This document shows, in pieces, positions 50,203 to 53,076 of a stretch of DNA of 53,076 bases; position 1 is the stretch's first letter, and each line of letters begins with the position of its first letter. Under the pieces are notes generated by a model. The model did not search any database, was not told the DNA's origin, and saw nothing but the letters and a program-made list of their open reading frames with translations. Made by a program: the position numbers and the translations under genes. The DNA is from an uncultured Bacteroides sp. (GTDB lineage Bacteria; Bacteroidota; Bacteroidia; Bacteroidales; Bacteroidaceae), in contig CABUKU010000020.1 in the NCBI GenBank assembly GCA_902492205.1, positions 1 to 53,076 of the forward strand, written 5' to 3'.

Positions 50203-51111
50203 TTAGAATGAATTAGCAATATTTTTGAGCCCTGTGTATAGTTGAGCTGAATTGACTTCACCTGTTTCCTGATTTACATCTACAGTTATAAATTCTTTTC
50301 TACACATAAAGCTTGTGTCTAGCAAGATTTCATTTTTGTTTGGATCAATACCGCGAATTCTGATTCTAGAAATTGGGCTTTCTTTTTGCTGCAATTTATT
50401 GTATAAATCAACTGCAACCTCTGTAATACTTTCTTTTTTAGATGATTTAGCAATTAAAACTAAATCCTGTTTTAAAGAAACTGTTCTATTTGAAAAGTTT
50501 AATGCTTTAGAACCTAATAGTTGCTTGTCGAAAAAAACTTCAGCAAGAGAAGTCCTACTTAAAGTTTCTAATTGAGTGAGAAAGTTATTATTAGGTATTT
50601 CCATGTGAAATAAAGTGAAATTTTTCTTTTGACTATTTTTCTCACAATAGCTTTTAGTGAAACGTGTTAAGTAGTCAATGAAGCTATTAATATTTACTCC
50701 ATAAAAGTTACTCTCTAGAAATAAAAAAATTTCTTTCAACTCATTATCAACCTTGATGAGAAAATGAGTCTTTTCTATATCGCCCTCCGTTATTTCTTTA
50801 GGATTTTTTCTTTCTATACCAGTTCTTTTATTTATCAAATCTGGTCTAAAATCATTTCTGGCACTTTTAAATAAACCAGTATATATAATAACTGTATCGC
50901 TTATCTCCTTTTTACTAATAGATTCAAGATAGCAAAATTTATTTCCTTTCAAGTCATGAAATTTAGCTTTCTTAGCGAGCTTTGATATATAGGTAATAAC
51001 TTGTTCGATAAGAAAAAAAGGAACTTCCTTTGCTTCTTCCTCTCCTTTCTTTTTCCACATTCTCTGCATGAGAGAGTGAAAAGTGATTTTGATATTTTTT
51101 GTTGTTTCCAT
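50203..51111 (-). CDS. Unknown cytoplasmic protein, first gene of island operon
   Basis: A 302-residue soluble protein with no signal or membrane segment. The N-terminal part includes IKITFHSLMQRM and a Lys/Glu-rich helix, then ISDTVIIYTGLFKSARNDFRPDL, EGDIEKTHFLIKV and IFLFLESNFYGVNINSFIDYLTRF. The C-terminal part has LDTSFMCRKEFITVDVNQETGEVNS. The layout faintly recalls DUF6731- or KwaB-type proteins of defence loci; I cannot confirm either. It starts the three-gene operon next to the mobilization genes of the element. The 51112-51591 stretch before it holds no gene that I can support. Confidence 0.8.
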   Translation of the reverse strand: METTKNIKITFHSLMQRMWKKKGEEEAKEVPFFLIEQVITYISKLAKKAKFHDLKGNKFCYLESISKKEISDTVIIYTGLFKSARNDFRPDLINKRTGIERKNPKEITEGDIEKTHFLIKVDNELKEIFLFLESNFYGVNINSFIDYLTRFTKSYCEKNSQKKNFTLFHMEIPNNNFLTQLETLSRTSLAEVFFDKQLLGSKALNFSNRTVSLKQDLVLIAKSSKKESITEVAVDLYNKLQQKESPISRIRIRGIDPNKNEILLDTSFMCRKEFITVDVNQETGEVNSAQLYTGLKNIANSF

Positions 51112-51591
51112 AATATTTCATTAAGTGACTAAATTATTGTTTTCATTATTCTATGTTACTATAAATCAATTACAATATGTCTTATATCTATATCAAGCAT
51201 AGTTTCGACTGTAGTGTAATTTGGACTGCATCAGTTGAATATTGTTTACATAACAAAGAAAATACAAATTTTATTATCTCGCAATTTTCTTTCTATGTTG
51301 TTCTGCAAGTATTCTTTTCATGTGTCTGATTTATAATAAGTTTATTTTTTAGCTCCAAATTATTAATATGTTTTGCAAGTATATGGATTTATTATGAGTT
51401 TTCCAACAATTTGTTACTTTTTTGCCCTTAAAAAGAGAACAACAGTATGTAGTGCTTTTGTAGACACAAAAAAGATATAGAGTAGTTTACAACAAGGATA
51501 CTGAAAAAACTAATTTGGTGGTTTTACCCCCATCAAAAGTATATTTTAAGGGAGTGATTTCATATGAACTAGGAATTTTCGGTGCCTTGGT
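51112..51591. other. Gene-free AT-rich spacer within the element
   Basis: The spacer between the mobilization protein's 3' end and the three-gene operon should contain the operon's promoter, but I find no exact TAnnTTTG on the minus strand near the start. I see no clear repeats, terminator or RNA gene. Confidence 0.4.
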
Positions 51592-52557
51592 TTACAACTT
51601 ACGTCTTTTTCTCTTTTTGAAAAATGTTTTTTGTTTCTCGGGAGTGACGGGGACTGGTGAGTATTCTACTCCAGACAAAATGAAAGGGATAAATAAATCA
51701 GAAGAAGATAGATTATTCTGGTTAATGTATTTATAGGGCTTATTTTGTTTTTTGTTAATTTTATTATCTGTATTGAAAGTTAAATTATTACAGTCCTTGT
51801 TAACAAGATTGATAGATAGTGAGATTTCTTGTTTGCTATCCATATTTACTTTGATTTTTCTTTCATTGGATTGAATATCTTGCTGTTGTAGTTCAAACTG
51901 CTCGGGTATAGAAGCATTCTTTATTATATTATGATAATCAAACGATTCGGATTGTTTGCGGTTGTAGCTAAATAATTTATCAAAGCCCTGTTCCGCTTGT
52001 TGGAATAGATTTACACGGTCAAAACCGCCTGTTACTATCCCTTTCTTGGTATTCTTGTGATTAGTAAGCGGTGATAGCTTCTTTTTATTGGTTTGATCTT
52101 TCCGGCTCACTATTAAATGGCAGTGCATATTTAGTTCATTGTCTGAACGGCTACGATCAAAATGAATCTTACCATAAAACTTAATATCTGCTTCGGATAG
52201 TTCTTTGTTGAAGTTCTTAGCATATTCAGGAATAAACACTTCTCGAATATACCGCTTCATAGCTTCGGCTTTCTCTTGTTCGGTGCTACCCATTGTCCGA
52301 AGTTCGTTTTCTGATGGGCTGACATGGATCGCATAAAACTTAGCATCCGTTTTCAATAGCTGCCCGATATTGGTATCTATTTCTTTTATGACCTTTGATT
52401 TATAGATATTATCCTCTGCAAGATTGAAAAAGCCTTCGGTATAGATACCCTTATCCATCCGTTCTAAATCTTCGTGCTCCATGTAATTAGCTAGCTGTCG
52501 GCAGCTTCCTGAATTATTATATGTTCCGTTTGATGGCGGGGCAAAGTCTATGTGCAT
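51592..52557 (-). CDS. DUF5712-type mobilization relaxase (BtgB-like)
   Basis: A 321-residue mobilization protein. The N-terminal MHIDFAPPSNGTYNNSGSCRQLANYMEHED, then FFNLAEDNIYKSKVIKEIDTNI, FYAIHVSPSENELRTMGS and HFDRSRSDNELNMHCHLIVSRKDQTNKKKLSPLTNHK match the DUF5712 relaxase-like proteins of Bacteroides mobilizable elements. NMHCHLIVSRKD supplies the paired His of the metal site. The C-terminal 100 residues are poorly conserved and end in a basic tail (FFKKRKRRKL). It should nick the element's origin of transfer, which is not visible here. It lies 4 bp after the BtgA-like gene. Confidence 0.82.
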   Translation of the reverse strand: MHIDFAPPSNGTYNNSGSCRQLANYMEHEDLERMDKGIYTEGFFNLAEDNIYKSKVIKEIDTNIGQLLKTDAKFYAIHVSPSENELRTMGSTEQEKAEAMKRYIREVFIPEYAKNFNKELSEADIKFYGKIHFDRSRSDNELNMHCHLIVSRKDQTNKKKLSPLTNHKNTKKGIVTGGFDRVNLFQQAEQGFDKLFSYNRKQSESFDYHNIIKNASIPEQFELQQQDIQSNERKIKVNMDSKQEISLSINLVNKDCNNLTFNTDNKINKKQNKPYKYINQNNLSSSDLFIPFILSGVEYSPVPVTPEKQKTFFKKRKRRKL

Positions 52558-52561
52558 AATC

Positions 52562-53076
52562 CTATGTATTAATCAGATTACTGATTTCAGCTTTCAGATT
52601 TTCTTTCCTTTTGCTATCCATCACACCGCAAGCAGAAAGTTCCGAATAGAGTTGTATCAGTTGAAGCAGCTTCTTATAATCCCGTTGATGTATCTGGTAG
52701 AGTGCATTTATCTGTTTGGATTGGTTGTTAATCACATCGGCATGATTGCAGAACTGTTCACTTAACTTTTTGAGTACGGCTGTGTGTTTCTCCTGACTGG
52801 CTTCCAGTTGAGAGAGAATAAGAGATTCTAAAGTCTTACCGATAGCATCAAAACGTAAAGCGATAGAATTTGTTGCCCGTATCATGGGATTCAGTTGTTC
52901 TTCCTCATAGTGACGGATGAATCGGATAATATCATCCTGTCTCTTATTTATTTTCGCCAGTTCCGATTTTACGGATTCAGGTGCTTCGGATGGATTGATA
53001 TGTGCCTTATCTATATACCCAAACGCCAACTTTACAACTTCACTCTTTTTCAGTGAATAGCGTTTGCATATCTTCT
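52562..53076 (-). CDS. BfmA/BtgA-family mobilization protein, cut by window edge
   Basis: A partial gene. The reading frame stays open to the right edge, giving KICKRYSLKKSEVVKLAFGY before the rest of the protein, so the TTG at 53029 is not the start and the true start is outside the window. The first part looks like a ribbon-helix-helix-type DNA-binding motif. The SESVKSELAKINKRQDDIIRF-like segment and EEEQLNPMI are typical of the BfmA/BtgA family of Bacteroides mobilizable elements, which help the relaxase at the origin of transfer. The C-terminal two-thirds is strongly helical. Confidence 0.85.
   Translation of the reverse strand, partial: KICKRYSLKKSEVVKLAFGYIDKAHINPSEAPESVKSELAKINKRQDDIIRFIRHYEEEQLNPMIRATNSIALRFDAIGKTLESLILSQLEASQEKHTAVLKKLSEQFCNHADVINNQSKQINALYQIHQRDYKKLLQLIQLYSELSACGVMDSKRKENLKAEISNLINT

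Noticed and set aside
50203..51111. Naming the operon as a Kiwa system
   Set aside because: Only the helix number of the membrane protein and the general layout recall Kiwa. No DUF4868 signature was recognised and the NdpA-like gene is not part of Kiwa.

Overview
The window looks like a Bacteroides chromosome (order Bacteroidales). Evidence: two SusC/SusD pairs, Bacteroidota promoters of the TAnnTTTG type, an ECF sigma/FecR pair, gldH and a PSP1 (RicT-like) gene in one cluster, a purH-mre-PBP2-rodA cluster, the glutamate-dependent acid-resistance genes, and a BfmA/BtgA-type mobilization gene. I saw no rRNA gene, complete tRNA gene or CRISPR array. The species cannot be set from the sequence alone.

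Layout. (1) 390-10487, minus strand: a probable beta-mannan utilization locus. GH26, a mutarotase-like secreted protein, SusC and SusD form one operon; a GH3 beta-glucosidase upstream has its own promoter and terminator. (2) 11044-18330, plus strand: purH and the cell-elongation genes mreB, mreC, mreD, PBP2 and rodA. (3) 18496-26411, minus strand: ECF sigma, FecR anti-sigma, SusC with an STN domain, SusD and an exported metallophosphoesterase. It has no glycoside hydrolase, so its substrate is open. (4) 26469-30321, minus strand: metF, holB, a PSP1-domain gene and gldH. (5) 31231-37481: a GH20 hexosaminidase flanked by two copies of a large inverted-repeat element, then a catalytically dead beta-lactamase-fold protein fused to DUF302, an EamA exporter and an MFS transporter. 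(6) 37661-46578: the acid-resistance/GABA genes gadB, glsA, kch and gadC, split by a five-gene insert (DUF4251, DUF4136 and beta-barrel envelope proteins plus a LytS/LytTR two-component system). Three LytTR-type boxes lie exactly 21 bp apart in front of the envelope operon. (7) 46651-47934: a secreted phospholipase D/cardiolipin-synthase-like enzyme. (8) 48430 to the right edge: the left end of an integrated mobilizable element. It starts at a leftover tRNA 3' end, beside what looks like the tRNA's own terminator. It carries an AT-rich three-gene operon (unknown protein, membrane protein, NdpA-like nucleoid protein) and two mobilization genes; the last gene runs off the window.

Two observations stand out. 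First, at least five intergenic regions hold short arrays of imperfect dyads or direct repeats with a period of 21-22 bp (two DNA helical turns). Two of these, 10.6 kb apart, share the same core, ACARYTGT, four times at exactly 22 bp. Second, the tight three-gene operon beside the mobilization genes has a membrane protein next to a nucleoid-associated protein, at the edge of a mobile element. That makes it the best candidate in the window for an undescribed, possibly defensive, system.
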